Source: Oscillospiraceae bacterium (GTDB lineage Bacteria; Bacillota; Clostridia; Oscillospirales; Oscillospiraceae). Taken from it: a stretch of DNA of 64,000 nt. The position numbers and the translations under genes are program-made. The stretch spans positions 1 through 64,000 of the forward strand of contig WRAB01000006.1 in NCBI GenBank assembly GCA_009780435.1, given 5' to 3'. Shown in pieces: positions 33,480-43,579 of the stretch (position 1 is the first letter of the stretch; the number at the start of each line of letters is the position of its first letter). The notes below the pieces were generated by a model. The model was not told where the DNA came from. It searched no databases and saw only the letters and a program-made list of their open reading frames with translations.

Positions 33480-34469
33480 CTATAATTCGCAAAGCACATC
33501 TTCTATATTGCTGTTTAGCTTCCAAACATTATCGCAAAAATTACTCATAAGGATTGTTAAAATGCCATTGTCCTGCCGGCGGGATATAAAACTGATGCCC
33601 GGATCCATGCCTTGGAAAAATGGGGTATTGCCTTTCAGCCAAAGCCCAAACCCATATCTCGCGCCATCTTCATCAGACGCCTGTAGGGCGGTCATGGTTT
33701 TTACGGTTTCCTCGCTGACAATGTCTCCGGCTAAGAAGTGTTTCCAATATCGCTCCACATCATCTACTGTTGTATACATCCCACCTGCTCCATCACTTTT
33801 TGCATTGGTGCTGTAGATATTTGTGAAATACTCGCCACGCTCTTTGTCATAGATGTAGGCGGTTGCACAATTTGCAGGCAAGCGGTCAAGTTCATAATAT
33901 CCTGTACGTTTCATGCCGTATGGCTCGAAAATCAACTTGGCAAGATATTTGTCAAAATCCATGCCAGTAGCTTTTTCAATTATCATGGCGAGTACAGTAT
34001 ATCCTGTGTTGTTATATTGAAATTTCTCGCCGGGATTGTACATCATAGGCCTGTCAATAAATGTGGGTATCATGTCCGACGGCTTACGCATAAGGTAGCT
34101 TGGGAACTCTGCCCACAATTCCGACATATCATCCATCACAGATTCATCAAAATAATCTGGTATGCCTGATGTATGGTTGAGAAGTTGGCGGACGGTAATT
34201 TGGGGCGAAATTTGCTTTAGGCCAAAATCCAACCATTCACCAATCGTGCTTTCAAGTGAAAGTTTTCCAGTTTCTATTAGCTTCATTATGCCAGTGGCAA
34301 CGAAAGCCTTGCTGCCAGAAGCCACCTCAAATATCGTGTCTGTATTGATTGGTCTTCTGTTGGGCAAATCAGCGTAGCCATACGCCTTTTTGAAAAGGGA
34401 TTCTCCATTTTTGCTAACAGAAACAACGCCGTTGAAGTCGCTCCCTATCAAGTGTTCTATTTTTTTCAT
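33480..34469 (-). CDS. Beta-lactamase-fold serine hydrolase (class C-like)
   Basis: A 329-residue penicillin-recognising-fold protein: S51-G-S-K54 (nucleophile motif SxxK), Y152-N-N154 (YxN) and LNHTSGIPDY; the third motif is not evident as KTG. Without a signal peptide it is probably a cytosolic esterase or D-aminopeptidase-like enzyme rather than a true beta-lactamase. I start at ATG 34469 (AAAGGA nine bases upstream) because upstream residues look unlike the family. Slightly AT-richer than neighbours. Confidence 0.86.
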   Translation of the reverse strand: MKKIEHLIGSDFNGVVSVSKNGESLFKKAYGYADLPNRRPINTDTIFEVASGSKAFVATGIMKLIETGKLSLESTIGEWLDFGLKQISPQITVRQLLNHTSGIPDYFDESVMDDMSELWAEFPSYLMRKPSDMIPTFIDRPMMYNPGEKFQYNNTGYTVLAMIIEKATGMDFDKYLAKLIFEPYGMKRTGYYELDRLPANCATAYIYDKERGEYFTNIYSTNAKSDGAGGMYTTVDDVERYWKHFLAGDIVSEETVKTMTALQASDEDGARYGFGLWLKGNTPFFQGMDPGISFISRRQDNGILTILMSNFCDNVWKLNSNIEDVLCEL

Positions 34470-34793
34470 CGCAATCATTCCTTTATTTTGTACGTAGTGT
34501 TCTGCCTTTACGCTCTCGACAGGTATGTCACCGCTGACATCTTTTCTCCGTGCCGACTGACAAGGCATCGACAAAATATTGGGAGCGACCTGGTGATTAT
34601 AACATGCCTAAAGCAACAAAGTCACGAACAAATAAAAAATATTTTCCTGCTTTTTTGTGCAATAGTATTTGCAATTTTTGGTGTGATCTGATACAATATA
34701 ATATGTGTGTAATGACCGGGGGACGAGCAACTCCGCCGAGATAACAAATACAGACGGCCCCATACGGGGATCATTTTTAGGAGGCAGGCGTAC
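34470..34793. promoter_or_regulatory. Intergenic region with the tig promoter
   Basis: Holds a TGTCA-CCGC-TGACA hairpin near 34528-34541 and a promoter TTGCAA (34669-34674), 17-base spacer, TACAAT (34692-34697) for tig. AGGAGG stands before tig. Nothing else recognised. Confidence 0.6.
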
Positions 34794-36257
34794 ATGAAGG
34801 TAAACGGCGTGAACGAGAAAGAGAAAAATACCGTCGAGGTGATTGTCGAGGTGGATGCGGGCACCTTCGATCAGGCCTTGGAGAAGGTCTATCGGAAGAA
34901 CAGGGGCAGTATCATGATCCCCGGCTTTCGCCCGGGCAAGGCGCCCAGAAAAATGGTGGAGCGGATGTACGGCGCTTCCGTCTTCTACGAGGATGCCATC
35001 AATGAGCTGGCACCTGACGTCTTTGCCGATGCGGTAAAGGATCAAAACCTCCGGACAGTGGGTCAGCCCAGTGTTGACAATGTGGATGTGTCTGATGACA
35101 AAGTCCTCACGCTGACCTTTATCACGGCGGTCTATCCCCAGGTGACTTTGGGCGAATACAAGGGTCTCTCTGCGGAAAAACCCGTGGAGACGGTGAAGAA
35201 GAAAGATATTGATCAAGAGCTGGAAATGCTCCAGAAGCGCAACGCCCGGATCGCATCTGTGGAGCGGGCCGCAAAGGACGGCGATACGGCGGTTATCGAC
35301 TTTGAGGGCTTTTTAGAAGGCATACCCTTTGAGGGCGGCAAAGGCGAGGGCCACGAGTTGATCTTGGGTTCCAACTCCTTTGTACCCGGCTTTGAAGAGC
35401 AGGTCGTGGGCATGAAGACCGGCGGCGAGAAAGAGATCGCCATCACCTTCCCGGAGGACTATGCCGCCGATTTGGCGGGTAAAGACGTGATCTTTAAAGT
35501 CAAGTGCCAAGAGGTCAAAGAGCAGATCCTACCGGAGCTGGATGACGAGTTTGCCAAAGACGTGTCCGAGTTTGACACGTTGGAAGCATATAAAAAGAAC
35601 ATCAAGACCCGCCTGACAAAAGAGCGGGCAGACCGTGCCGACGCACAGTACAAAGACGATATCATGAAGCAGGCAGTGGAGAACATGTCCGTAGAAGTTC
35701 CCGACGCCATGGTGGATCAGACGTTAGACAACATGATGCAGGAGTTCTACTACAACATCTCCTCCCAGGGCATGGATCCGGAACAGTATCTGGGCATGAT
35801 GGGTATGAACGTAGAGGGCTTCCGGGAGAGCAGTCGTGGAACGGCTGAGGCCCGGGTCCTGACAAGACTCCTCTTAGACGCCGTCATCGACGCCGAGGCA
35901 ATTGCCGTATCAGATGAAGAATTGGAAGCGGAATACGCCAGATTAGCGGAACAGTACGGCGTGGAGATCGACATTGTCAAAAAGCGCGCCGACGCCGATC
36001 TGCTCACAGAGGACTTGAAACGCCAAAAGGCCGCCGATCTGATCTGTGACAGCGCTGTCGAAGGGGCGAAAACGCCGGTCAAAAAGGCCGCAGAGAAAGA
36101 AGAACCCGCCGAGAAAGCGCCTGCAAAAAAGACACCGGCAAAGAAAGAACCCGCCCCAAAAGCCGCAGAGAAGAAAGCGCCGGCCAAGAAGGCCGCAGAG
36201 AAAAAAGAACCGGCGAAAAAGACCACCAAAGCAAAGAAAACAGAGGCGGCAGAATAA
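34794..36257 (+). CDS. tig: Trigger factor with a basic PAKK-rich C-terminal tail
   Basis: Ribosome-bound chaperone and peptidyl-prolyl isomerase. N-terminal ribosome-binding domain with the GFRPGKAPRKMVE signature (43-55), FKBP-type PPIase domain (about 150-245; GDTAVIDFEGFLEG, FVPGFEEQVVGMKTGGEKE), then the helical chaperone arms to about 424. Normal length is about 430; here 63 extra residues form a low-complexity Lys/Ala/Pro tail (repeats of AEKK, PAKK). The tail recalls histone H1-like nucleic-acid-binding extensions. First gene of the tig-clpP-clpX-lon-engB cluster. Confidence 0.95.
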   Translation: MKVNGVNEKEKNTVEVIVEVDAGTFDQALEKVYRKNRGSIMIPGFRPGKAPRKMVERMYGASVFYEDAINELAPDVFADAVKDQNLRTVGQPSVDNVDVSDDKVLTLTFITAVYPQVTLGEYKGLSAEKPVETVKKKDIDQELEMLQKRNARIASVERAAKDGDTAVIDFEGFLEGIPFEGGKGEGHELILGSNSFVPGFEEQVVGMKTGGEKEIAITFPEDYAADLAGKDVIFKVKCQEVKEQILPELDDEFAKDVSEFDTLEAYKKNIKTRLTKERADRADAQYKDDIMKQAVENMSVEVPDAMVDQTLDNMMQEFYYNISSQGMDPEQYLGMMGMNVEGFRESSRGTAEARVLTRLLLDAVIDAEAIAVSDEELEAEYARLAEQYGVEIDIVKKRADADLLTEDLKRQKAADLICDSAVEGAKTPVKKAAEKEEPAEKAPAKKTPAKKEPAPKAAEKKAPAKKAAEKKEPAKKTTKAKKTEAAE

Positions 36258-36286
36258 TATACTGTCCCCTTGGCTACGATTTGTAA

Positions 36287-36312
36287 CTAGGCGAGTGGCT
36301 GCACTCGCCTAG
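36287..36312 (+). other. Strong hairpin between tig and clpP
   Basis: An 11-bp perfect stem CTAGGCGAGTG/CACTCGCCTAG with a 4-base loop, without a T run, so possibly an RNA-processing or stabilising structure instead of a terminator. Confidence 0.6.
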
Positions 36313-36375
36313 AATTGTAAAGATCAATAAACCCGATTTTTGTCGCTTTTTGCGCCAATGATTAAGGAGGAAACG

Positions 36376-36963
36376 ATGCACATGAGTTTAGTACCATATG
36401 TGGTGGAACAGACCAGCAGGGGCGAGCGCTCTTATGATATCTACTCCAGACTGTTAAATGACCGGATTGTTTTTCTATCCGAGGAAGTCAACGATGTGAC
36501 CGCCAGCTTAGTGGTAGCCCAGTTGCTCTATCTGGAGGCGCAGGATCCGGATAAGGACATTCAGTTCTACCTCAACAGTCCCGGCGGATCCATCACCTCA
36601 GGGATGGCCATCTATGACACCATGCAATATATCAAGGCGGACGTGTCCACCATCTGTATCGGTATGGCGGCGAGTATGGGGGCTTTCTTGCTCTCTGCGG
36701 GGACGAAGGGCAAGCGCTTGGCCCTCCCCAACGCCGAGATTATGATCCATCAGCCCTCCGGCGGGAGCCGGGGGCAGGCCACGGACATCCAGATCCAGGC
36801 CGAACGGATTCTCAAAATGAAGAAGAACTTAAACAAGATTTTGGCCGAAAATACCGGGAAGCCCCTAGAGGTCATCGAGCGGGACTGTGAGCGGGACTTC
36901 TTCATGAGCGCCCAAGAGGCCGTGGACTACGGGATCATTGACAAAGTGATCCATCAGCGGTAG
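36376..36963 (+). CDS. clpP: ATP-dependent Clp protease proteolytic subunit
   Basis: Serine protease of the ClpXP/ClpCP machines. From ATG 36376 (GGAGG five bases before) it has 195 residues, starting [13 protein letters not shown] as in Bacillus ClpP plus two residues. Catalytic triad: S100 ([10 protein letters not shown]), H125 (MIHQPSGG), D174 (CERDFF). The [14 protein letters not shown] block is conserved. Immediately followed by clpX. Confidence 0.96.
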   Translation: MHMSLVPYVVEQTSRGERSYDIYSRLLNDRIVFLSEEVNDVTASLVVAQLLYLEAQDPDKDIQFYLNSPGGSITSGMAIYDTMQYIKADVSTICIGMAASMGAFLLSAGTKGKRLALPNAEIMIHQPSGGSRGQATDIQIQAERILKMKKNLNKILAENTGKPLEVIERDCERDFFMSAQEAVDYGIIDKVIHQR

Positions 36964-36990
36964 CTCTTAAGAAAGGAATCAACCAAGCCT

Positions 36991-38283
36991 ATGCCTAGAA
37001 ATAACGATACAAAGATGCTGCGGTGCTCCTTCTGCGGCAGGCAGGAAAGTCAAGTAGATCGCCTGATTTCAGGGGATCAGGGCGTGTATATTTGCAATGA
37101 GTGCGTGGATCTCTGCCTGAACTTCTTAGAGGACGGGCTCCCCCACGGGGAACAGTTCATTTCTCACGGGCCGTCGGAGGTGACGTTTTCGGGGAAACTG
37201 CCAAAGCCCATGGAGATTCGTGCCGTCTTGGACGAGTATATTGTTGGACAAGACAGGGCCAAGGTGGCCCTGTCTGTGGCCGTGTACAACCACTATAAAC
37301 GGATTTTATTTGACGGTGGCGACGTGGAACTGCAAAAAAGCAATATCCTGCTCATCGGGCCCACAGGGAGCGGCAAGACCCTCTTTGCCCAGACTTTGGC
37401 CCGGGTATTGGAGGTACCCTTCGCCATCGCCGACGCCACCACCCTGACTGAGGCGGGATACGTGGGCGACGACGTGGAGAATATCCTGGTCCGCCTCCTC
37501 CAGGCCGCCGATTTCGACGTGGAACTGGCCCAGCGGGGGATCATCTACATTGACGAGTTGGACAAAATCGCCAGACGGAGCGAGAATACCTCCATCACAC
37601 GAGACGTGTCCGGCGAGGGTGTCCAGCAGGCGCTCTTGAAAATCCTGGAGGGGACTGTGGCCAATGTGCCGCCCCAGGGCGGACGCAAGCACCCCCACCA
37701 GGAGTTTATCCACATCGACACTTCCAATATCTTGTTCATCTGTGGCGGCGCCTTCGATGGGCTGGAGAAGATCATCGAGAGCCGCATGAATAAAAGGAGC
37801 ATGGGCTTTGGCGCGGAAATTCGGGGCAAGAAGGACAAGGACGTGGGCGAGATTTTACAGCATGTCCAGTCCCACGACCTGCTCAAATTCGGAATTATCC
37901 CGGAACTCATAGGTCGAATGCCTGTGATTACACCCCTCCAATCCCTCGGCAAGGCAGAGTTGGTACAGATTCTTACGGAGCCGAAAAATGCGCTGATCAA
38001 GCAGTACAAGGCCTTGCTCGGCTATGACCGTGTGGCCCTCAACTTTGAGCAGGCGGCCATCGAGGCCGTCGCCGATCAGGCCATCGCCATGGAGATCGGT
38101 GCGCGGGGGTTGCGCAGTGTGCTGGAGGGGGTCATGTTGGATGTCATGTATGCCGCACCGTCAGAGAGCAATATTGACACCATCACCATCACCGAGGCCA
38201 ACGTGACAGAGAAAACACCGCCGGAAATCACCCGGAAAAAAGTAGAGATCAACGTCCCCGGCCCGGAAGAAAACGTATCATAA
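36991..38283 (+). CDS. clpX: ATP-dependent Clp protease ATP-binding subunit ClpX
   Basis: AAA+ unfoldase partner of ClpP. N-terminal zinc-binding domain with four cysteines ([18 protein letters not shown]; about 11-47), Walker A GPTGSGKT (123-130), Walker [27 protein letters not shown] sensor-2 region. 430 residues, usual size. The ribosome site AAAGGA is 13 bases upstream, rather far. Nothing unusual in the protein. Confidence 0.97.
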   Translation: MPRNNDTKMLRCSFCGRQESQVDRLISGDQGVYICNECVDLCLNFLEDGLPHGEQFISHGPSEVTFSGKLPKPMEIRAVLDEYIVGQDRAKVALSVAVYNHYKRILFDGGDVELQKSNILLIGPTGSGKTLFAQTLARVLEVPFAIADATTLTEAGYVGDDVENILVRLLQAADFDVELAQRGIIYIDELDKIARRSENTSITRDVSGEGVQQALLKILEGTVANVPPQGGRKHPHQEFIHIDTSNILFICGGAFDGLEKIIESRMNKRSMGFGAEIRGKKDKDVGEILQHVQSHDLLKFGIIPELIGRMPVITPLQSLGKAELVQILTEPKNALIKQYKALLGYDRVALNFEQAAIEAVADQAIAMEIGARGLRSVLEGVMLDVMYAAPSESNIDTITITEANVTEKTPPEITRKKVEINVPGPEENVS

Positions 38284-38287
38284 ATTC

Positions 38288-38313
38288 GTAGGGGGCGCAC
38301 AGTGTGCGCCCGC
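38288..38313. repeat. REP-like repeat (single unit)
   Basis: GTAGGGGGCGCACAGTGTGC followed by GCCCGC between clpX and lon; palindromic member of the GTAGGGGCG family. Confidence 0.65.
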
Positions 38314-38344
38314 TTGTCCCAGATCAGCGAGGTAAAAAACGAGT

Positions 38345-40759
38345 ATGAACCAACCAGTATTTGAGGGAATTGCCCTCCCCATGGTCGCCCTGCGGGGGAT
38401 GACGGCCTTTCCCAAGATGCTCCTCCACTTCGACGTGGAGCGGAGCATGTCCGTTGCGGCAATCAACGCCGCGTTGAACGGTGATCAGAAGATTTTTCTT
38501 CTGACCCAGCGAGATATTTTCGACGAGGCCCCCACAGAGGAGGGCCTATACACCGTGGGTACGATTTGTATCATCAGGCAGATCCTCCGGGTACCGGGCA
38601 ACGGGATGCGGATCATGGTAGAGGGGCTCACCAGAGCGACCCTCTCCGGCACGATATCCCAGAGTCCGTATTTTATCGCCCAGGTGCATCCGGCGATGGA
38701 TGCGCCCATGGCGCGTTATACCAGCCGTACCGAGGCCCTACTCCGCCAATGTCAGGAGCTGTTTGACTTCTATACGGCCCTCATCGGCAATCAGAGCGAG
38801 ACCATGCTCACCGCCATGGCCAGTGATGATCCGGGCTATGTGGCGGACTACATTGCCCAGAATATTTTCATCCGCCACGAGGAGAAGCAGGAGATATTAG
38901 AGGAAATCCGCCCCGTCGCCCGCCTCAAGCGGATGGTTGGAATCTTAAGTCGCGAGGTGGAGATTTTAGAGATCAAAAACGATCTCCAAGAAAAGACCAG
39001 CCAGCGGATGAACCAGAGCCAACGGGACTATTATCTCCGGGAACAGGCAAAAGTCATCCGGGCGGAGTTGGGCGAAGGAGACGAGAGCGACGACGAGTTA
39101 GATGACTACAGAACCCGCGTATTGCTTCTAGACCTCCCCGAGGAACACGAGGAGAAATTGCTCAAAGAGATCAATCGCTTGGCCAAGCAGCCTTACAGTT
39201 CATCCGAGGCCTCTGTGATTCGAAACTATCTGGACACTGTCCTGGATTTGCCCTGGAATACCCTCACGAAAGAGCGGGTGGATATTGATGCCGCACGCAG
39301 GGTCTTAGAAGCAGATCACTACGGCATGGATAAGATCAAAGCGCGGATTATTGAGTTTCTGGCCGTCCGGAAGCTGGCGCCTGAGGTGAAAGGCGGGATA
39401 CTCTGTTTTGTCGGCCCGCCGGGGGTGGGCAAGACCAGTGTCGCCGAGAGTATCGCCCGGGCATTGGGGCGCCGGTTTGCCCGGCTATCCCTGGGTGGCG
39501 TCCACGACGAGGCGGAGATTCGGGGGCACAGGAAGACATACGTCGGCTCTATGCCAGGACGGATCATGGCCGCCGTGCAAAAGGCCGGGAGCAGAAATCC
39601 GTTGCTTTTACTGGACGAGATCGACAAGCTGGGCCGGGATCACCGGGGCGACCCGGCAGCGGCCCTCTTAGAGGCCTTAGACAGCGAGCAAAATAACACC
39701 TTCCGGGATCACTACCTGGAACTGCCCTTTGATCTCTCACAGGTGCTGTTCGTCACCACTGCCAACACCCGTGACACCATCCCCCGGCCCCTGCTGGATC
39801 GGATGGAGATCATCGACCTGGGCAGTTATACCGATGAAGAAAAGTTGCAAATCGCCAAGCGACACCTGCTCCCGAAACAGCGAAAACGTCACGGCCTTAC
39901 GGCGCGACAACTCCGCCTGTTAGATGATGTCCTGCGGGACATGATTGCGGGCTACACCAGAGAATCCGGGGTGCGCCAGTTGGAGCGGGAACTTGCCACC
40001 ATCTGCCGCAAGGCGGCCACGTTTATCGCGGACGGCAAGGGGAAGCGTGTCAGCATCACCGCGGAGAGTCTCCACGAGTTCCTCGGTGTCCGCAAGTATA
40101 AAATTGAGGCCGTGAGTCCCGTGGATGAGGTGGGCTTGGCCAAGGGTCTGGCCTGGACACGGGTCGGCGGCGAGATTTTAGAGGTGGAAGTCAGCGTGTT
40201 GGACGGCACGGGCAAGCTGGAACTCACCGGCAACCTGGGGGATGTGATGAAGGAGTCCGCCAAGGCCGCCTTGAGCTACATCCGCTCCCGGACGGGGAAA
40301 TTGGGGATCGACAAAGAATTCTATAAGACCAAAGACATTCACCTCCACTTTCCGGAAGGGGCGATCCCCAAAGACGGCCCCTCCGCCGGAATCACCATTG
40401 CCATCGCCATGATCTCCGCCCTCACGGGTGCGCCTGTGCGACGGGATATTGCCATGACAGGGGAGATCACCCTCAGAGGCCGGGTCTTGGAGATCGGTGG
40501 CCTAAAAGAAAAGACCATGGCCGCCCTCCGGGGAGATATTCGCACCGTGGTCATCCCCAGAGAAAACGAACGGGACTTAGAGGAGATCGACCCCACGGTC
40601 CGGGCTGCACTCCAATTCCTCGTGGTGGATCACATGGACAGCGTCGTAGATGCGGCCCTGTGCCTGCCGAATCCTGGGGAGGCCGGCTCTTATACCGTGT
40701 CCGGTAACGTGCAGGATATGGGGGAGAGACGGAAGGACAAAAATATCGTACCCCAGTAA
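38345..40759 (+). CDS. lon: ATP-dependent protease Lon
   Basis: An 804-residue single-chain AAA+ protease, typical length. N-terminal substrate-binding domain (about 10-200), coiled linker, Walker A GPPGVGKT (about 357-364), Walker B LLLDEIDK, and a C-terminal Ser-Lys protease domain with S680 (GPSAGIT) and K723 (GGLKEK). Membrane segments are absent, so LonA type. Cytosolic degradation of damaged and regulatory proteins. Separated from clpX by a REP-like unit. Confidence 0.96.
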   Translation: MNQPVFEGIALPMVALRGMTAFPKMLLHFDVERSMSVAAINAALNGDQKIFLLTQRDIFDEAPTEEGLYTVGTICIIRQILRVPGNGMRIMVEGLTRATLSGTISQSPYFIAQVHPAMDAPMARYTSRTEALLRQCQELFDFYTALIGNQSETMLTAMASDDPGYVADYIAQNIFIRHEEKQEILEEIRPVARLKRMVGILSREVEILEIKNDLQEKTSQRMNQSQRDYYLREQAKVIRAELGEGDESDDELDDYRTRVLLLDLPEEHEEKLLKEINRLAKQPYSSSEASVIRNYLDTVLDLPWNTLTKERVDIDAARRVLEADHYGMDKIKARIIEFLAVRKLAPEVKGGILCFVGPPGVGKTSVAESIARALGRRFARLSLGGVHDEAEIRGHRKTYVGSMPGRIMAAVQKAGSRNPLLLLDEIDKLGRDHRGDPAAALLEALDSEQNNTFRDHYLELPFDLSQVLFVTTANTRDTIPRPLLDRMEIIDLGSYTDEEKLQIAKRHLLPKQRKRHGLTARQLRLLDDVLRDMIAGYTRESGVRQLERELATICRKAATFIADGKGKRVSITAESLHEFLGVRKYKIEAVSPVDEVGLAKGLAWTRVGGEILEVEVSVLDGTGKLELTGNLGDVMKESAKAALSYIRSRTGKLGIDKEFYKTKDIHLHFPEGAIPKDGPSAGITIAIAMISALTGAPVRRDIAMTGEITLRGRVLEIGGLKEKTMAALRGDIRTVVIPRENERDLEEIDPTVRAALQFLVVDHMDSVVDAALCLPNPGEAGSYTVSGNVQDMGERRKDKNIVPQ

Positions 40760-40775
40760 AGATAGAAGAGAGCGA

Positions 40776-40805
40776 GGGCCTTCGGGATCCGGAGGCCCCT
40801 GTTTT
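40776..40805 (+). terminator. Hairpin/terminator between lon and engB
   Basis: GGGCCT...AGGCCC stem with inner CGG/CCG, followed by CTGTTTT; 20 bases after the lon stop and 15 before engB. Confidence 0.55.
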
Positions 40806-40819
40806 GTAGAGGAGCGATC

Positions 40820-41404
40820 ATGAACCTACATAACGCCGAATTTATCAAAAGTGTGGCCGATCCACGTCAGTTTATCACGGACGAAAAGCCCCAGATCGTC
40901 TTTTCCGGCAAGAGCAATGTGGGCAAGTCCAGTGTCATAAACCGGGTTTTAAATCGGAAAAATTTCGCCCGGGTGGCCCAATCCCCCGGGAAGACGATCC
41001 ATATCAACTACTTTTGCATTGATCATACGGCCTATTTTGTGGATCTGCCCGGATACGGCTATGCCAAGGTCTCTAAAACAGAGAAGGCCCGGTGGGGGAA
41101 GCTCATGGAGCAGTATTTCGCATCGGAGCTGATTGACCTGGGCGTATTGATCCTGGATTCCCGCCACAAACCCACGGCGGACGACGAGATCATGGCCCAC
41201 TGGTTCAAGGCCACGGGCCACCCCTTTGTCATCGTGGCCAATAAAGTGGACAAGCTGAAAAAGAGCCAGATCGAGGGCAATATCGCCCTGATCCGGGAGA
41301 GCCTGGAGCTATCGGAGGCGGTGGAGATCATCCCGTTCTCCGCAGAAAAAGGCACGGGCCGGGGTCGGCTGGTAGAAGTGTTGCAGGAAGTGGCGCATCA
41401 GTGA
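40820..41404 (+). CDS. engB: Ribosome biogenesis GTP-binding protein EngB (YsxC)
   Basis: Essential GTPase in 50S assembly. 194 residues: G1 GKSNVGKSS (30-38), G2 PGKTIHINYF, G3 VDLPGYGYAK, G4 NKVDK, and the end FSAEKGTGRGRL. GAGGAG precedes the ATG. The lon-engB pairing is common in Firmicutes. Confidence 0.96.
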   Translation: MNLHNAEFIKSVADPRQFITDEKPQIVFSGKSNVGKSSVINRVLNRKNFARVAQSPGKTIHINYFCIDHTAYFVDLPGYGYAKVSKTEKARWGKLMEQYFASELIDLGVLILDSRHKPTADDEIMAHWFKATGHPFVIVANKVDKLKKSQIEGNIALIRESLELSEAVEIIPFSAEKGTGRGRLVEVLQEVAHQ

Positions 41405-41425
41405 TATAATAGGGGAGTATCGCCT

Positions 41426-41920
41426 ATGGATCATATCAAAACAATCAATCTCGAAATCAGACGATTTCGAGAGACGGATATTGAGCCATATATCCAGATC
41501 ATGACGAATCCAGCGGTGACAAAATATCTCGCCGACGGCAGAGGCAACACTGCAGAGGGCGTAAAAGAGATGCTGGCCCGTTTTGAGGCCGTATGGGACG
41601 AGCAGGGCTTCGGTGTTTTTGCTGTTGTAGAGACGGCAAACGGAAACATAATCGGCCACTGTGGATTCTTACCTATGAAAGATAGCGTAGAACTGCTGTA
41701 TGCCTTTGACGCCTCTGTATGGGGCAAAGGCTACGCCACGGAGGCAGGCAAAGCGGTTTTGGACTACGCAAAAAAGCAGTTCGACTGGGCTGAATTACAC
41801 GCCATCACTTGGCCGCAGAACGAAGCGTCCTCTGCTGTTCTGAAAAAGCTAGGATTTTCAAATGCCGGACAGCAAGAACACTTTGGGGTATTGATGGATG
41901 AGCTTGTATTGGAACTGTAA
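41426..41920 (+). CDS. GNAT acetyltransferase (RimJ/RimL-like)
   Basis: A 164-residue N-acetyltransferase with the RimJ/L pattern: LEIRRFRETDIEPYIQIM, GNIIGHCGFLP, LLYAFDASVWGKGYATEAGKAVL (acetyl-CoA loop, about 91-113) and N-EASSAVLKKLGF. These modify ribosomal protein N-termini or small amines; the substrate here is unknown. GGGGAG precedes the ATG. Ends just before mosaic element copy B. Confidence 0.9.
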   Translation: MDHIKTINLEIRRFRETDIEPYIQIMTNPAVTKYLADGRGNTAEGVKEMLARFEAVWDEQGFGVFAVVETANGNIIGHCGFLPMKDSVELLYAFDASVWGKGYATEAGKAVLDYAKKQFDWAELHAITWPQNEASSAVLKKLGFSNAGQQEHFGVLMDELVLEL

Positions 41921-41933
41921 TTGTGGAAAAGAA

Positions 41934-42043
41934 AAACACCCGGCTCTGCGGAGCCACCCTCTTTAAAAAGAGGGCTGGGAGAACCCCCCTTCGTCTTTGC
42001 CCTCTTTTGTAAAGAGGGTGCCGCCCGCAGGCGGCGGGTGTTT
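41934..42043. repeat. Mosaic palindromic element, copy B (110 bp)
   Basis: Same AAACACCCG/CGGGTGTTT ends as copy A, but the two end hairpins are exchanged: GGCTCTGCGGAGCC on the left, GCCGCCCGCAGGCGGC on the right, while the core CCTTCGTCTTTGCCCTCTTT keeps the same orientation. Confidence 0.8.
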
Positions 42044-42082
42044 TTAAATTGGGCCAAAACAAAAAGGAGGAGACCATAGATC

Positions 42083-42754
42083 GTGGATTTTTTCGGGAGT
42101 TTGAATGTTTTCAATCTGATAGATCGCTTTCTCGTGCCCGCCGTCGCCATCTTGGTCTGCCTGACGATCCATGAGCTGGCCCACGGGCTGTCTGCCTACG
42201 CCCTGGGGGACGATACGGCGAAGCGGATGGGGCGGCTGACGTTAAATCCCATCAAGCATGTGGACCCCGTTGGATTTTTGGTGCTGATGGTCGTCGGGTT
42301 CGGCTGGGCGAAGCCCGTGCCGGTGAATCCGAATAACTTCAAGCGGCCCAGATTCGGCATGGCCATCACCGCCCTGGCGGGGCCTGTGTCTAATTTTCTG
42401 TTGACAGCCCTGATTTTGATATTCATAATCCCTTTGGAACGCCTCTTGAGCAGCGGGGGGACTGGGGCAGTTTATACAGTTGCGATCCTTCTCAGAATCG
42501 CTATGATCAGCACCTTTTTGGGGCTGTTCAATCTACTGCCCGTCCCGCCTCTGGACGGCTCCAAGGTTCTGTTTTCTTTCTTGCCGGACCGCCAGTACAA
42601 CTTCCTCATGCGATATGAACGCTACGGGATGCTGGCGCTCCTGGCGCTGCTCTGGTTTGGGGGCATGATGGAGCATTTGCTTACGGCGCTGCGGACAGTA
42701 TACGGCTGGATTGCCCAATGGACAGAACCCATATCCATATTTCTGTTCGGTTAA
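42083..42754 (+). CDS. Site-2 protease family membrane metalloprotease (M50)
   Basis: A 223-residue membrane protein with about five helices: zinc motif HELAH (H30, E31, H34) in helix 1 and the second motif NLLPVPPLDGS (D158). This is the short YwhC-like S2P type without PDZ. Substrate unknown. Starts at GTG 42083, with GGAGG twelve bases upstream. Lies just before scpA, a conserved neighbour in many Firmicutes. Confidence 0.92.
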   Translation: MDFFGSLNVFNLIDRFLVPAVAILVCLTIHELAHGLSAYALGDDTAKRMGRLTLNPIKHVDPVGFLVLMVVGFGWAKPVPVNPNNFKRPRFGMAITALAGPVSNFLLTALILIFIIPLERLLSSGGTGAVYTVAILLRIAMISTFLGLFNLLPVPPLDGSKVLFSFLPDRQYNFLMRYERYGMLALLALLWFGGMMEHLLTALRTVYGWIAQWTEPISIFLFG

Positions 42755-42772
42755 GAGGGAGGGGAGAAAATC

Positions 42773-43579
42773 GTGCAAAACCCGACCTTCTATGTGGAGG
42801 GCGTCATACAGGGCAGAGATACACTGGAAGATTTTGAAGGCCCTCTGACCCTGCTTCTGCACTTGCTCTCCAAAAACAAGGTGGAGATCGCCGACATTCG
42901 GATCGGTGACATCTGCGACCAATACGTGGCCCATCTGGATCAGATGGCGAAGATGGATTTGGACGTGGCCAGCGAATTTGTCCAGATGGCGTCTCACTTG
43001 GTCTATATCAAGGCCAGAACCCTGCTCTATGAAGAGGCGGAGATTCCGGAGTTGGAGCAGCTCATCAGCTCCATGGAATCTCTCCAGCGCAAGGCCCAGT
43101 ACACCCAGATTAAGGGTGTGGTCGAGGCCCTGGCGATCCAGTACGCCGCCGGGTCCGGCTATACGGAGAAGCCGCCGGAGTACATATCCAATGAACATGC
43201 GTACAGATACCGGCACCATGTAATAGATTTGCTGGAGGCCTTGGGCCGCATCTTCGAGCGGGGGTTTGAACAGATTGCACCGGACGGCACAACATTTCAT
43301 ATCCCCACACCCATCACCTATTCCGTTACGGCGAAAGCGCGAGAGATTATCGCCCGCCTAAGGCGAGTGGGGGAGATGTCCATCCGCACATTGTTCTTTG
43401 AGGCCAAAAGCCGCAGTGAAGTGGTTGCGACCTTCGTCGCCATGCTGGAGCTCTGTAAGCTGGGCAGTATCCGTTTCCAGGGCGAAGGGGCCGATCTGAC
43501 CATAGAGTTTACCGGCATCGAAGTGGATGAAGCGGAGCTAGAGACGCAGTTGGAGGTTGACGAACTTGGAGATTCATGA
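42773..43579 (+). CDS. scpA: Segregation and condensation protein A
   Basis: Kleisin subunit of the SMC-ScpAB condensin. 268 residues, typical size: N-terminal domain with FEGPLTLLLHLLSKNKVEIADIRI (about 23-46), helical middle, C-terminal winged-helix part (SIRTLFFEAKSRSEVVATFVAMLELCKLG). GTG start with GGAGGGG upstream. Overlaps scpB by 14 bases. Confidence 0.95.
   Translation: MQNPTFYVEGVIQGRDTLEDFEGPLTLLLHLLSKNKVEIADIRIGDICDQYVAHLDQMAKMDLDVASEFVQMASHLVYIKARTLLYEEAEIPELEQLISSMESLQRKAQYTQIKGVVEALAIQYAAGSGYTEKPPEYISNEHAYRYRHHVIDLLEALGRIFERGFEQIAPDGTTFHIPTPITYSVTAKAREIIARLRRVGEMSIRTLFFEAKSRSEVVATFVAMLELCKLGSIRFQGEGADLTIEFTGIEVDEAELETQLEVDELGDS

Noticed and set aside
36046-36312. Lys/Arg-rich open frame over the tig tail
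   Set aside because: It is the +1 shadow of the PAKK-coding repeats.
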